Source of the DNA: Bradyrhizobium sp. MOS002
GTDB lineage: Bacteria; Pseudomonadota; Alphaproteobacteria; Rhizobiales; Xanthobacteraceae
Assembly: GCF_003020115.1 (NCBI RefSeq)
Contig: NZ_PYFX01000003.1
Coordinates: 124,001 to 188,000, forward strand
DNA length: 64,000 nt
Direction: 5' to 3'
Below are positions 1 to 8,356 of the stretch, in pieces (position 1 is the first letter of the stretch; each line of letters begins with the position of its first letter). The translations under genes and the position numbers were made by a program. The notes beneath the pieces were generated by a model. It saw only the letters and a program-made list of their open reading frames with translations, did no database searches and had not been told where the DNA came from.

Positions 1-404
1 GCACGGTCGAAACGGCCCGCGCGCTCGGGCTCGAGCCGGTGCAGGTGGACGAATTCAGCGAGCAGAACTTTGGCGACTGGACCGGCCGTCGGCATGACGA
101 ACTCGCCGCCACCGGTGGCGAGGCCTATGCACGGTTCTGGAGCGATGCGGCGCGTGGACGGCCGCCGGGCGGCGAAAGCTTTGAGGATCAGGTCGCGCGG
201 GTCCGGCTGGGTCTCTCGCGGATCGCAGCCGGGGCCGCAACGCTCGTCGTGCATTCCGGCACGATCCGCGCGGCGCTGTGCATCGCGCTGGATCTGACGC
301 CACAAGCGGCCCTGCGCTTTGTGATCGATCCGCTGTCGCTAACGCGGATCGACCGGCTCGCGACCGGCTGGCGCGTCGTCTACGTCAATCAGCGGACGAT
401 TTGA
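1..404 (+). CDS. Histidine phosphatase family protein, 3' part (alpha-ribazole phosphatase-like)
   Basis: The gene enters from outside the window; an open frame is readable from base 3. The visible part contains the family block EQNFGDWTGRRHDEL and the second catalytic His in the segment VVHSGTIRAAL. The N-terminal RHG phosphohistidine motif lies upstream of the window. Enzymes of this family next to cob genes usually dephosphorylate alpha-ribazole-5'-phosphate or adenosylcobalamin-5'-phosphate (CobC). The gene converges on cobT, and the two stop codons abut exactly as TGA|TCA at 402-407. The cobalamin role is inferred from family and neighbours; a general phosphoglycerate-mutase-like phosphatase is the alternative. 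Confidence 0.8.
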   Translation, partial: TVETARALGLEPVQVDEFSEQNFGDWTGRRHDELAATGGEAYARFWSDAARGRPPGGESFEDQVARVRLGLSRIAAGAATLVVHSGTIRAALCIALDLTPQAALRFVIDPLSLTRIDRLATGWRVVYVNQRTI

Positions 405-1457
405 TCAGGCCGGACGATCAGGCACATTGGCTTGCGCAAAGGTCGCCATCCCGTTGTGGAGCGCGCAGGCCGACCGCACCAGCGGCAGCGCGATGGCAGC
501 ACCCGATCCTTCGCCGAGCCTGAGATCGAGGCTGATCAGCGGCTGCACGTTCAGCGCGCGAAGCACCAGCCGATGCCCCTGCTCCGCGGATTGGTGCGAG
601 GCCAGCAGGAACGGCTGGCACGAGGGATTGAGCCGCGCCGCCACCAGCGCCGCGACCGACACGATGAAGCCGTCGATCAACACGGGGATGCGGCGCTGTG
701 CAGCCGCGATAATTGCACCACAAATCGCCGCGATCTCGAGACCGCCGACGGCGCACAGGATCTTTTCGGGCGAACCGCCCGCAATGCCATGACGCGCGAT
801 CGCGGCGTCGATCACCCGCGCCTTGTGCGCACGCCCGGCCGCGTCGACGCCGGTGCCGCTGCCCGCGATCTCCTCCGCGCTCACGCCGAGCAAGCCGGCC
901 GCGATCGCCGCCGATGTCGTGGTGTTGCCGATGCCCATCTCACCGAAGATCAAAAGATCGGGTTGCCCGGCCTGCGCGCGCGTCACCGCACGTAGGCCGG
1001 CTTCGAAGGCGAATGCCAGCTCTGTGGGGGTGAGCGCAGCTTCGGCGCTGAAATCGCGCGTGCTGCTGCGCGGTTTGTCGGTCACGATTCCAGCCATCTC
1101 CTCGTGCGCCAGCGTGCCGGCGTCGACGACCTCCAGGCTGGAGCCCAGTTCACGCGCGAGCACCGAGATCGCGGCACCGCCGGAGGCAAAGTTCGCCAGC
1201 ATCGCGATGGTCACTTCTTGCGGATAGGCCGAGACGCCCTGGGCAACGATGCCGTGATCGCCGGCGAAGATAATGATCGGCACCCGCGCCGCGCGCGGTT
1301 GCTCGGTTGCTTGCAGGCCCGCAAGCTCGATCGCGAGCTGCTCGAGCCGGCCGAGCGCGCCGGTCGGTTTCGTCAGTTGCGCCTGCCGCGCCACCGCCGC
1401 CTCGCGGTGGACTGCGGAGCTATCGGGGCACTGTTGGTAGACCCATTCGGGGAGCAT
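405..1457 (-). CDS. cobT: Nicotinate-nucleotide--dimethylbenzimidazole phosphoribosyltransferase
   Basis: This 350-residue protein transfers phosphoribose from nicotinate mononucleotide to 5,6-dimethylbenzimidazole, giving alpha-ribazole phosphate for the lower ligand of B12. Family features seen include TKPTGALGRLEQLAIELAGLQ near the N-terminus, IIFAGDHGIVAQGVSAYP, the glycine-rich GEMGIGNTTTSAAI, and DGFIVSVAALVAARLNP near the C-terminus. Length matches the usual 340-360 residues. It is last in the unit cbiM-cobF-cobT, 15 bp after cobF, and so probably under the riboswitch at 2990-3200. In the Pseudomonas denitrificans nomenclature this enzyme is CobU; it is not the cobaltochelatase CobT. 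Confidence 0.96.
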   Translation of the reverse strand: MLPEWVYQQCPDSSAVHREAAVARQAQLTKPTGALGRLEQLAIELAGLQATEQPRAARVPIIIFAGDHGIVAQGVSAYPQEVTIAMLANFASGGAAISVLARELGSSLEVVDAGTLAHEEMAGIVTDKPRSSTRDFSAEAALTPTELAFAFEAGLRAVTRAQAGQPDLLIFGEMGIGNTTTSAAIAAGLLGVSAEEIAGSGTGVDAAGRAHKARVIDAAIARHGIAGGSPEKILCAVGGLEIAAICGAIIAAAQRRIPVLIDGFIVSVAALVAARLNPSCQPFLLASHQSAEQGHRLVLRALNVQPLISLDLRLGEGSGAAIALPLVRSACALHNGMATFAQANVPDRPA

Positions 1458-1472
1458 ACTGCCTCGCTTGCC

Positions 1473-2222
1473 TCACGGCCTGCGCTTGAGGATGTAACTG
1501 TCCATGATCCAGCCGTGCCGTTCGCGCGCTTCCTGCCGGACGGCGACGATACGCAGGCCGATCTCGCCAAGCGCGCCGGACATGACGACCTCATCGGGCA
1601 TGCCGAGATAGGCTCCCCACCAGATGTGCAGGCCCGCCGGATCAAGCGACTGGAACGCCGTGCCGCCGTCTAGCATCACCACCACGGTATCGACACCTGC
1701 CGGCCAGCCGCCATCGCGCAAGCGACGTCCCGTCGTGACCAGAAAGGGCTCGCCGATGTCATTGAGCGGCAGCGCATGCGCCGCACACAGCGCCTGGATC
1801 GAGGTGATGCCGGGCACGACATCGATGTCAGGCAAGGGATTGAGCCGCCGCGCAATGCGCAGCGAGGAATCGTAAAGCGAGGGATCGCCCCAGATCAACA
1901 GCGCGACCTTGCCCTCGCCTTTGAGATGATCTGCGATCGTCTGCGACCAGGCCGCGGCCACGGCATCATGCCAATCGTCCACGCCCTTGCGATAGTCCGC
2001 TTCAGCGGCGTCGCGGACGGGCAGATCGAACTCGGCGATGCGCGTCGTGTCGCTGGTGAGCACATCGGCACAGATCGTCCGCCTGAGATCGGCGAGGTCG
2101 GATTTGGCCGTCCCCTTGCGCGGGATCAGGACGAGATCGGCCGCGTTAATGGCCGTGATCGCGGCGCGCGTGAGCTGCTCGGGATCGCCGCAACCGATGC
2201 CTATCAGGGAGAGCGTGAGCAT
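1473..2222 (-). CDS. cobF: Precorrin-6A synthase (deacetylating)
   Basis: CobF (249 residues) methylates C1 of precorrin-5 and removes the acetyl group to give precorrin-6A, a step specific to the aerobic pathway. It is a class III SAM-dependent tetrapyrrole methylase. The N-terminal strand and glycine loop read LSLIGIGCGDPEQLTR, and LLIWGDPSLYDSS and VVPGITSIQALCAAHALPL follow as in other CobF proteins. The N-terminal segment LVLIPRKGTAKSDLADLRR is typical of CobF rather than CobM or CobL. It sits 45 bp after cbiM and 15 bp before cobT in the same direction. The start gives a canonical N-terminus, although no strong Shine-Dalgarno site is seen. Confidence 0.95.
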   Translation of the reverse strand: MLTLSLIGIGCGDPEQLTRAAITAINAADLVLIPRKGTAKSDLADLRRTICADVLTSDTTRIAEFDLPVRDAAEADYRKGVDDWHDAVAAAWSQTIADHLKGEGKVALLIWGDPSLYDSSLRIARRLNPLPDIDVVPGITSIQALCAAHALPLNDIGEPFLVTTGRRLRDGGWPAGVDTVVVMLDGGTAFQSLDPAGLHIWWGAYLGMPDEVVMSGALGEIGLRIVAVRQEARERHGWIMDSYILKRRP

Positions 2223-2267
2223 CGTGGCTGCGAAGGGCGGCCATCACGGCCGCCCGTTCGCTTGTCT

Positions 2268-2945
2268 CTAGGCCGCGTTGTGCAAACGCGGAGTGACGAG
2301 GCCTGCTGCGGTGACGCCGCGCAGCGACTTCGCCAGCGCCAGCACGCCGAGATCGGCGAGCGGCTCGATCACGATGACCAGCGCATAGGACGCCGCGAAG
2401 GTCGCGATGTTGGCGAGATTGGTCGCACCGAAGCCGGAGCCATAAATCGCCCAGAACGCCACCCAGGCGATGACGCCCGCCTGATAGGTCGTCGAAAGTG
2501 CCAGCGCCTGGCGGTACTTCAGATCGACATAGGCCGTGTTGCGCGAAATGATTCGCGTGGCGATCGCCTGGATCCCGAACAGCGGAACCAGCAGCGTGGT
2601 GACGTTCATGCCATATTGCGGCAGGTCGGGCGGCTCGAAGAAGATGCCCTGGAACAGCAGGCCGAACGCGAGGCCGAAGGCCGCAGGCGCAGCTCCAAAC
2701 AGCAGGAACAAGGTCGAGCCGAGGATGAAGTGCACTTCGGAGACGCCGACCGGGAAGTGCGGCAGGATCTCGAAGAAGATAAACACGAGTCCCGTGGTGG
2801 CGAGTGTGCGCGCCGCGAACGACGTGATGCCCTGCTCGCGCACGGTCTCGACGGCGAGCTTCAAGGCAACGCCGCCGACGGCGACGCCGGTTGCGTAACT
2901 CAACACGAGCTTGGCGTCCGAGACTAGTCCTGGTTCGATATGCAT
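2268..2945 (-). CDS. cbiM: CbiM-type energy-coupling factor S-component (cobalt uptake)
   Basis: This 225-residue polytopic membrane protein resembles the substrate-capture subunit of CbiMNQO/NikMNQO cobalt or nickel ECF transporters. The chosen ATG places His at position 2 (MHIEPG). In characterised CbiM/NikM the N-terminal His2 is a metal ligand, so the start is well supported. A second conserved His lies in GVSEVHFILGST. No cbiN, cbiQ or cbiO is found beside it, so it either shares an energising module encoded elsewhere or works alone. It is the first gene after the cobalamin riboswitch at 2990-3200, and B12-repressed cobalt uptake is the likely role. Metal specificity is inferred from the riboswitch and the cob neighbours. 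Confidence 0.88.
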   Translation of the reverse strand: MHIEPGLVSDAKLVLSYATGVAVGGVALKLAVETVREQGITSFAARTLATTGLVFIFFEILPHFPVGVSEVHFILGSTLFLLFGAAPAAFGLAFGLLFQGIFFEPPDLPQYGMNVTTLLVPLFGIQAIATRIISRNTAYVDLKYRQALALSTTYQAGVIAWVAFWAIYGSGFGATNLANIATFAASYALVIVIEPLADLGVLALAKSLRGVTAAGLVTPRLHNAA

Positions 2946-2989
2946 GGCTCAGATCCTTCTTGCCGTCACACCCGACGGCCTTGGCCTCA

Positions 2990-3200
2990 AAACGTGCACG
3001 GCCGGTCTCCTGGCTCGCGGTTCACTGGGAGTCTCCGGCCTTCCCGAACCTTGCGGCCCAGTGGCTGATCGAAGTCCCTCACCGCTTACAGTCGCGGGGG
3101 CGGCTGAGGTTTTGGGCGCCGCAACTGGGTCCGCCCATCCCCATTCCCGATTATGCTCCGGCGCTTTGCGCCGCGTCGAGCACCATGCCTCTCCTGTGTG
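2990..3200 (-). promoter_or_regulatory. Cobalamin (AdoCbl) riboswitch upstream of cbiM-cobF-cobT
   Basis: On the minus strand the conserved aptamer elements occur in order. These are the GGGAATGGG segment near 3140-3150, the core GCCGCCCCCGCGACTGTAA (complement of 3085-3104), and the B12 box GCCAGGAGACCGGCC at about 3000-3014. The gap to the cbiM start is about 45 nt, so control of translation initiation or of a nearby terminator fits. A TTGACG hexamer at 3219-3224 has roughly the right distance to be a -35 element, but I see no good -10. Aptamer boundaries are approximate. Confidence 0.93.
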
Positions 3201-3201
3201 C

Positions 3202-3235
3202 CCCTTTCGCCAGCCGGGCGTCAAGTGGCGAAGGG
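3202..3235 (-). terminator. Stem-loop after cobA, before the riboswitch
   Basis: CCCTTTCGCCA pairs with TGGCGAAGGG with one bulged T, around a 13-nt loop. It begins 12 nt beyond the cobA stop and lies just before the cbiM riboswitch aptamer. It could end transcription of cobLEMBA or protect its 3' end. There is no U tract, so intrinsic termination is uncertain. Confidence 0.4.
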
Positions 3236-3247
3236 CGGCCGAGACCG

Positions 3248-3979
3248 TCATGACGGATAATCCCCCGCCAGCGCGCCGAACAGGATGACGGCCGCCGTGG
3301 AGGCCGCCCCGCCCCGCGCAAGCTGCTCGGCAAGCTCCGAAATAGTGGTGCGGACCAGCCGCTCATCGGCACGGCCGAGCGATTCGGCGAGCAAGGCCGG
3401 CGTGGTTGGGGCGAGGCCGTGCTCGATCAATTTTGCGACAAGGGCCGGAAACGTCCGGCGGCCCATATAGACCACAGTCGTCGCTTCCGGATCAGCCAGC
3501 GCCACCCAGTTGAGGTTTGGCGGCAGTTCGCCGGTGATGTCCGCGCCGGTAATGAACTGCACCCGGCGCGCGGTATGGCGCCGGGTCAGGGGAATCCCGG
3601 CCTGGGCCGCAGCGACGCAGGCCGTCGTGACGCCCGGAATGATCTCATAGCCGATGCCCGCTTCACGCAACGTCTCGAGCTCCTCCTCGAGCCGGCCAAA
3701 GATGCCGGCATCGCCCGACTTCAATCGCACCACGCGCGCGCCTGTTACGGCGTAGTCGACCAGCAGGCGGTTGACGTGGTGCTGCTTGGTCGAGGCCCGC
3801 CCTGCCCGCTTTCCCACCGCGACGAGATTGGCGCCGGGCCGGGCCAGATCGAGGATCGCGCCCGAAGCAAGATCGTCATAGAGCACGACGTCGGCTTCGC
3901 GCAGGCGCGCGGCACCCTTGAGCGTGAGGAGCTCGGGATCGCCGGGGCCGGCGGAGACGAAGGACACAAAACCGCTCAC
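3248..3979 (-). CDS. cobA: Uroporphyrinogen-III C-methyltransferase
   Basis: This 243-residue SUMT uses two SAM to methylate C2 and C7 of uroporphyrinogen III, giving precorrin-2, the entry point to corrins and siroheme. Motifs include FVSAGPGDPELLTLKGAARL, VGKRAGRASTKQ, RLKSGDAGIFGR and IIPGVTTACVAAAQAGIPLT, all characteristic of CobA/CysG-A. I chose the GTG at 3979 because its GTGA overlaps the cobB stop, and the protein then begins two residues before the first beta strand. The open frame runs upstream to 4417, but that part lies inside cobB in another frame. It is the last gene of the coupled cobL-cobE-cobM-cobB-cobA unit. Confidence 0.95.
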   Translation of the reverse strand: MSGFVSFVSAGPGDPELLTLKGAARLREADVVLYDDLASGAILDLARPGANLVAVGKRAGRASTKQHHVNRLLVDYAVTGARVVRLKSGDAGIFGRLEEELETLREAGIGYEIIPGVTTACVAAAQAGIPLTRRHTARRVQFITGADITGELPPNLNWVALADPEATTVVYMGRRTFPALVAKLIEHGLAPTTPALLAESLGRADERLVRTTISELAEQLARGGAASTAAVILFGALAGDYPS

Positions 3980-5289
3980 CGGTCCTCCGCGATCAGATGG
4001 AAGAACGTGCCGGTAGCTTGCCCCCGCCGCGAGCCGGTCTCGGCGATGACAGCGCCTGTCGCGTCGTGCACGACCGCCAGCGGCGTGTCGGGCTGCGCCA
4101 GAATCGTCGAATAGTGGAATTCGTGGCCACGCAGGCGTGCACCCGCCTGATGCCCCGGCATCGGTGCGGCGAGCTCGGCGAGACGATAGCCCAGATGCAT
4201 GCGGCGTTTGGCAAAGCTCGTCTCCAGGCCGAGCAGGCCCGTCATCTCGTGGCTGATGCCGTCGGCGTCGGTCAGGGCGCTGCCCAGCACCATATAGCCT
4301 CCGCATTCGCCGTGCACCGGGCGCGTCTCGGCGAAGGCGCGCAATCCGCTGCGGAAGCGCGCATTGGCCGCGATCTTGCCGGCCTGCAGCTCGGGATAGC
4401 CGCCAGGCAGCCAGCACACATCGGCGCCCGGATCAGGGCCCTCGTCAGCGAGCGGCGAGAATGTCGAGATCTCGGCGCCCGCCGCGCGCCACGCTTCCAG
4501 CATATGCGGATAGACGAAGGAGAACGCGGCGTCACGGGCCAGCGCAATGCGCTGGCCCGGCGGCGTCACGTTGACGTGGCTTGCGGCAGGTTGCGGCGAC
4601 CAATTAGCAGCCGAACGCAGCACCGCGTCGAGATCGACATGTTCGGCGACGAAGCGCGCGGCCTCGTCGATCAGCTTGCCGATCTCCGCCTGCTCCTCGG
4701 CCTGCACCAGTCCGAGATGCCGCTTCGGCAGGCTGATTTCGGCATGGCGCGGCAGTGCGCCGAACACGGCGATGCCGGCATCCAGCAGCGCGCGTCGCAC
4801 GAGGGCTTCGTGGCGCGGGCTGGCAACGCGATTGAGCACGACGCCCGCAAGGCGCACGCCGGGACGGTAGTCACGAAGGCCCGCGGCGATCGCCGCCGCA
4901 GTTTGTGCCTGTCCCGAAGGATCGATCACCAGCAGCACCGGCCAGTCCAGCATCTCCGCGATGTCGGCGGTCGCCCCCGTGCCGCTGACGCCACGCGCGG
5001 CGACGCCGTCGAACAGGCCCATCGAGCCTTCGGCCAGCACGACATCGGCGTCAGTGCCGCGGCTGACGAGATGCGAGATCGTCCCGCGATCCATCGCCCA
5101 GCTGTCGACGTTGACCGAAGCGCGTCCCGTAGCGGCGGCATGAAATGCGGGATCGATATAATCGGGGCCACTCTTGAAGCACTGCACCCGCAATCCGCTG
5201 TTGCGCCAGGCGCGAGCAAGCGCCAGCGTCAGCGTCGTCTTACCGACGCCGGAGGCCGGCGCGGAGATGACGAGCCCTGCCGCCATCAC
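3976..5289 (-). CDS. cobB: Cobyrinate / hydrogenobyrinic acid a,c-diamide synthase
   Basis: CobB (437 residues) is an ATP- and glutamine-dependent amidase that converts side chains a and c of hydrogenobyrinic acid to amides before cobalt insertion. The N-terminal half is a P-loop dethiobiotin-synthetase-like domain ([20 protein letters not shown], then [11 protein letters not shown]). The C-terminal half is a type I glutamine amidotransferase domain with the nucleophile Cys in [12 protein letters not shown]. The start may be the GTG at 5289 or the adjacent ATG at 5286; both overlap the cobM stop. Its own stop overlaps the cobA GTG. It is the fourth gene of the cobL-led operon. Confidence 0.95.
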   Translation of the reverse strand: MMAAGLVISAPASGVGKTTLTLALARAWRNSGLRVQCFKSGPDYIDPAFHAAATGRASVNVDSWAMDRGTISHLVSRGTDADVVLAEGSMGLFDGVAARGVSGTGATADIAEMLDWPVLLVIDPSGQAQTAAAIAAGLRDYRPGVRLAGVVLNRVASPRHEALVRRALLDAGIAVFGALPRHAEISLPKRHLGLVQAEEQAEIGKLIDEAARFVAEHVDLDAVLRSAANWSPQPAASHVNVTPPGQRIALARDAAFSFVYPHMLEAWRAAGAEISTFSPLADEGPDPGADVCWLPGGYPELQAGKIAANARFRSGLRAFAETRPVHGECGGYMVLGSALTDADGISHEMTGLLGLETSFAKRRMHLGYRLAELAAPMPGHQAGARLRGHEFHYSTILAQPDTPLAVVHDATGAVIAETGSRRGQATGTFFHLIAEDR

Positions 5290-6068
5290 GACACCTCCGG
5301 AAAGCGCGGCTCGGCGCCGACCGGCCGGTAGCGGCGGTCATAATCGGCAGCATAGAGACGGCTCTCGGAAAAATCCGCCGAGCCCAGCGTCTTGCCGACC
5401 AGGATCAGCGCGGTGCGCTCCATCTCGCTGCCGACGGCAGCATCGAGTGTTGCGAGCGTGGCGCGGACGATGCGCTGGTCGGGCCAGCTCGCACGCCAGA
5501 CGATCGCGACCGGGCAATCCGCGCCGTAATGCGGCGTCAGCTCGGCAATGACCTTGTCGAGCAGATGGATCGACAGATGGATGGCGACCACCGCGCCCGT
5601 GGCGGCGAAGGCGGCGAGCTTCTCACCTTCGGGCATCGCGCTGGCGCGGCCCGGCGTGCGCGTCAGCACCACCGATTGGGCAAGGCCGGGCAGCGTCAGC
5701 TCGGCCTCCAGCGCAGCCGCGGCGGCCGAGAAAGAGGGAACGCCGGGCGTGATGGTGTAGGGAATGCCGAGCGCGCGCAGGCGGCGGAGCTGCTCGCCCA
5801 TCGCCGACCAGATCGAGAGATCGCCGGAATGCAGCCGCGCGACGTCCTTGCCGTCGGCATGCGCGGCAGCGATCTCCGCGACGATTTCGTCGAGCGACAG
5901 CGGCGCGGTATTGACGATGCGCGCACCGGGCGGGCAATGCGCCAAGACGCCCTCGGGCACCAGCGAGCCGGCGTAGAGACAGACCGGACAGGCGGCGATG
6001 AGGTCGCGGCCGCGCAGCGTCAGCAAGTCAGGAGCACCCGGCCCGGCGCCAATGAAATGCACCGTCAT
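5286..6068 (-). CDS. cobM: Precorrin-4 C11-methyltransferase
   Basis: CobM (260 residues) methylates C11 of precorrin-4 using SAM to form precorrin-5. It starts with the tetrapyrrole methylase loop [57 protein letters not shown] and [23 protein letters not shown] follow and distinguish CobM from its paralogues. The ATG at 6068 overlaps the cobE stop as ATGA, which fixes the start. The open frame upstream to 6281 lies in cobE's antisense-free alternate frame and is not used. Its stop overlaps the cobB start. Confidence 0.95.
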   Translation of the reverse strand: MTVHFIGAGPGAPDLLTLRGRDLIAACPVCLYAGSLVPEGVLAHCPPGARIVNTAPLSLDEIVAEIAAAHADGKDVARLHSGDLSIWSAMGEQLRRLRALGIPYTITPGVPSFSAAAAALEAELTLPGLAQSVVLTRTPGRASAMPEGEKLAAFAATGAVVAIHLSIHLLDKVIAELTPHYGADCPVAIVWRASWPDQRIVRATLATLDAAVGSEMERTALILVGKTLGSADFSESRLYAADYDRRYRPVGAEPRFPEVS

Positions 6069-6433
6069 GCGCCGTCTCCTTCCGCGATCGCCGCGGTTGC
6101 GGTGCGATCCTGCGAGACCACCCGCGTCGCGATCAATCGCGCGCGAGGCCCGGCCGCAGCGAGGGCCGCCGCTTCGGCGACCGATCCCGTCCCGAACTTT
6201 TCCGCGACGAGTTTTGACTGCGTCGGCGTCTCGATGCCGGCCAGCATTTCGGCGGCGACCGCCTTGATCGGCACGCCGCATTCGCGCGCAAGCTGCTTCA
6301 GCGCGTCCGCGTCGGCCTTGTCGCTGATAGTCGCTACTGCTGCGAGGCCTTCGGGACCACCGGCCGCCAGAAGCGCCTCACGCAGCGAGGCCAGCGTGAC
6401 ATCCTTTTTGAATCCGAGCCCAGCGACCTTCAT
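6065..6433 (-). CDS. cobE: Cobalamin biosynthesis protein CobE (CbiG C-terminal-like)
   Basis: This 122-residue protein corresponds to the CobE/CbiG C-terminal domain family. The N-terminus [21 protein letters not shown] and the later [17 protein letters not shown] (related to the G-T-x-S-V-x-E-A-A block) are typical. In aerobic producers CobE is required for full B12 synthesis, but its exact biochemical step is unsettled. I chose the ATG at 6433 because it overlaps the cobL stop as ATGA; an ATG five codons upstream at 6448 is possible. It sits between cobL and cobM with 4-bp overlaps on both sides. Confidence 0.9.
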   Translation of the reverse strand: MKVAGLGFKKDVTLASLREALLAAGGPEGLAAVATISDKADADALKQLARECGVPIKAVAAEMLAGIETPTQSKLVAEKFGTGSVAEAAALAAAGPRARLIATRVVSQDRTATAAIAEGDGA

Positions 6434-7611
6434 CGGACCGCGCTCCATTGCACCACGGGCCGCACCGCCGCCCAGGACCGGTAGCGGCCAAGCGGAGTGG
6501 CATGCGCAATCTCGACCCGCATCAAGTCGCCGCCGTGGCGCTGGTGCAGCTCACCCAGCAGCGCTTCCGTTTCCAGCGTTACTGAATGCGCGACCAGCCG
6601 CGTACCGGGCGAGAGTCGCGACCAGACCGCGTCGAACATCGCGATGTCGAGGCCGCCGCCGATGAACACGGCGTCAGGCGCGTCCAGCGCAGCAAGGGCT
6701 TCCGGCGCTTCACCTGTAACGATGGTGATCCGATGCGCCAATCCGAACGCGGCCACATTGCTGCGGATATTGCCGGCACGATCCTCGCGCGCCTCGATTG
6801 CGATCGCCGTCCCGCCGCACAGTGCCCACTCGACCGAAATCGAGCCCGAGCCCGCGCCAATGTCCCACAGCCGTTCACCGGGACGCGGCGCCAGCGCCGA
6901 GAGCGCGAGCGCACGGACGGGTCGCTTGGTGATCTGGCCGTCATGGGCGAAGAGTTCGTCCGATAGTCCGGAGCTGCGAGGAAGACCCTGCGTTCCTCTC
7001 GCCTCCACGGCCACCGCGACCAGACTTCCGGCAAGATCGCCTGCGAAGCTGTCGGCGCGATGCGCGTTGATCCTTTCGCGCGGCCCGCCAAGCGCGGTGA
7101 GCGTCCAGAATGCCGAGGCACCCCATCCGCGCGCCGTCAGCCATTTCGCGAGATCGCCTGCCGCCTTCGCGTCGCGCACGAGGCAAATGATGCGTGCACC
7201 TTGCGCCAGATGCGGTACGAGACGCTCGAATGGCGCGGCATGGAGACCGAGACAGGCAATCGCTTCGAGGCGCCAGCCTAGTCGCGCGGCGGCGAGCGAG
7301 AAGGTCGACGGCGCGGAATGTGCAATCCACTCGCCGGCGTCCAGCCTCTCGGCGAGGCTCGTGCCGGCCCCGTGCCAGAACGGATCCCCGGAGGCGAGCA
7401 CGACCGTTGGCTCGCCGCGGCGGCTCAGCACGATCTCTGCATCGAACGGCACCGGCCATGGACGGCCGCGCCCGCTCACGCCGGCCAGTGCAAGATGCCG
7501 TTCACCGCCAAAGACAGTTTCGGCCTCATCAAGCGCCTTTCGGCTTGCTTCGGACAGCCCGGCGAGGCCATCTTCGCCGATACCGATGATGGTCAGCCAG
7601 GGATCAGCCAT
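6430..7611 (-). CDS. cobL: Precorrin-6Y C5,15-methyltransferase (decarboxylating)
   Basis: CobL (393 residues) is a fusion of CbiE and CbiT. The N-terminal half (about residues 1-200) is a class III tetrapyrrole methylase with ITIIGIGEDGLAGL-like and ASGDPFWHGAG motifs. The C-terminal half is a class I Rossmann methyltransferase with LWDIGAGSGSISVEWAL and VFIGGG. Together they methylate C5 and C15 and decarboxylate the acetate on ring C, giving precorrin-8. The ATG at 7611 gives the canonical start MADPWLTIIGIGEDG. It shares the CATG palindrome with the divergent cobK start, so its promoter must lie inside cobK. It is the first gene of the cobLEMBA operon. Confidence 0.95.
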   Translation of the reverse strand: MADPWLTIIGIGEDGLAGLSEASRKALDEAETVFGGERHLALAGVSGRGRPWPVPFDAEIVLSRRGEPTVVLASGDPFWHGAGTSLAERLDAGEWIAHSAPSTFSLAAARLGWRLEAIACLGLHAAPFERLVPHLAQGARIICLVRDAKAAGDLAKWLTARGWGASAFWTLTALGGPRERINAHRADSFAGDLAGSLVAVAVEARGTQGLPRSSGLSDELFAHDGQITKRPVRALALSALAPRPGERLWDIGAGSGSISVEWALCGGTAIAIEAREDRAGNIRSNVAAFGLAHRITIVTGEAPEALAALDAPDAVFIGGGLDIAMFDAVWSRLSPGTRLVAHSVTLETEALLGELHQRHGGDLMRVEIAHATPLGRYRSWAAVRPVVQWSAVR

Positions 7612-8356
7612 GACGCGCGCCCTCATTCTGGGCGGAACGGCCGACGCGAGCCTGCTCGCGGCGGAGATCGCGCGCGCAGGCATCGGCGCCGTTTATTCCT
7701 ATGGCGGCCGCACACGCGCGCCCGCCGGTCAGCCGCTGCCGACACGTATCGGCGGTTTTGGCGGCGTCAGCGGTCTTGCCGATTACATTCGCAGGGAAGA
7801 CATCACGCATGTGATCGACGCGACGCATCCCTTTGCCGCCGAGATGAGCCGCAATGCGGTCGCGGCATGCGCGGAAACCGGCACGCCGCTGATCGCGCTG
7901 GAGCGCGCGCCCTGGATGAAAGCGCCCGGTGACAACTGGATCGAAATTCCTGACGTCAACGCCGCGGTCGCCGCACTGCCCGAGGCGGCGGCAAATGTGT
8001 TCCTCGCCATCGGCCGCCAGCACATCGCGCCGTTCGCGACCAAGCCGCAGCACGCCTACACGCTGAGATTCGTCGATCCGCCCGATGCGCCTCTGCCCTT
8101 CGCCGCGGACGTCATCGTGTCGCGTGGGCCTTTCACGCTCGAGGGCGAGCTGGAGATGATGCGCGCGCGAGGCATCACCCGGATCGTCGCCCGCAATTCG
8201 GGCGGCGACGGCGCGCGCGCCAAGATCGGCGCAGCCCGCAGGCTCGGCCTGCCCGTGATCATGATCTCGCGACCGCAACTGCCGGAACGATTGCGGGTCG
8301 AGAGCGTGGCCGCGATCATGCAGTGGCTGGGTCATCGGGCCTGCCTCGGCGCATAG
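7610..8356 (+). CDS. cobK: Precorrin-6A (cobalt-precorrin-6A) reductase
   Basis: CobK (248 residues) uses NADPH to reduce precorrin-6A to precorrin-6B (dihydro form). It begins with the nucleotide-binding segment ALILGGTADASLLAAEIA. HVIDATHPFAAEMSRNA, FLAIGRQHIAPF, SRGPFTLEGELEMM and VARNSGGDGARAKIGAA follow; all are CobK/CbiJ hallmarks. The open frame extends upstream to 6497 but is antisense to cobL there; the ATG at 7610 gives the canonical N-terminus. This ATG overlaps the cobL ATG on the other strand. Its 3' end overlaps the end of cobJ by 25 bp in convergent orientation. Confidence 0.95.
   Translation: MTRALILGGTADASLLAAEIARAGIGAVYSYGGRTRAPAGQPLPTRIGGFGGVSGLADYIRREDITHVIDATHPFAAEMSRNAVAACAETGTPLIALERAPWMKAPGDNWIEIPDVNAAVAALPEAAANVFLAIGRQHIAPFATKPQHAYTLRFVDPPDAPLPFAADVIVSRGPFTLEGELEMMRARGITRIVARNSGGDGARAKIGAARRLGLPVIMISRPQLPERLRVESVAAIMQWLGHRACLGA

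Noticed and set aside
405..1457. cobT as the cobaltochelatase subunit CobT
   Set aside because: The sequence has the phosphoribosyltransferase motifs, not the von Willebrand A-type metal-binding domain of chelatase CobT.
3980..4417. Upstream extension of the cobA frame
   Set aside because: It lies within cobB in another frame. The GTG overlap at 3979 and the start of homology support the short form.
6497..7609. Upstream extension of the cobK frame
   Set aside because: It is antisense to cobL and not part of CobK, whose canonical N-terminus begins at 7610.
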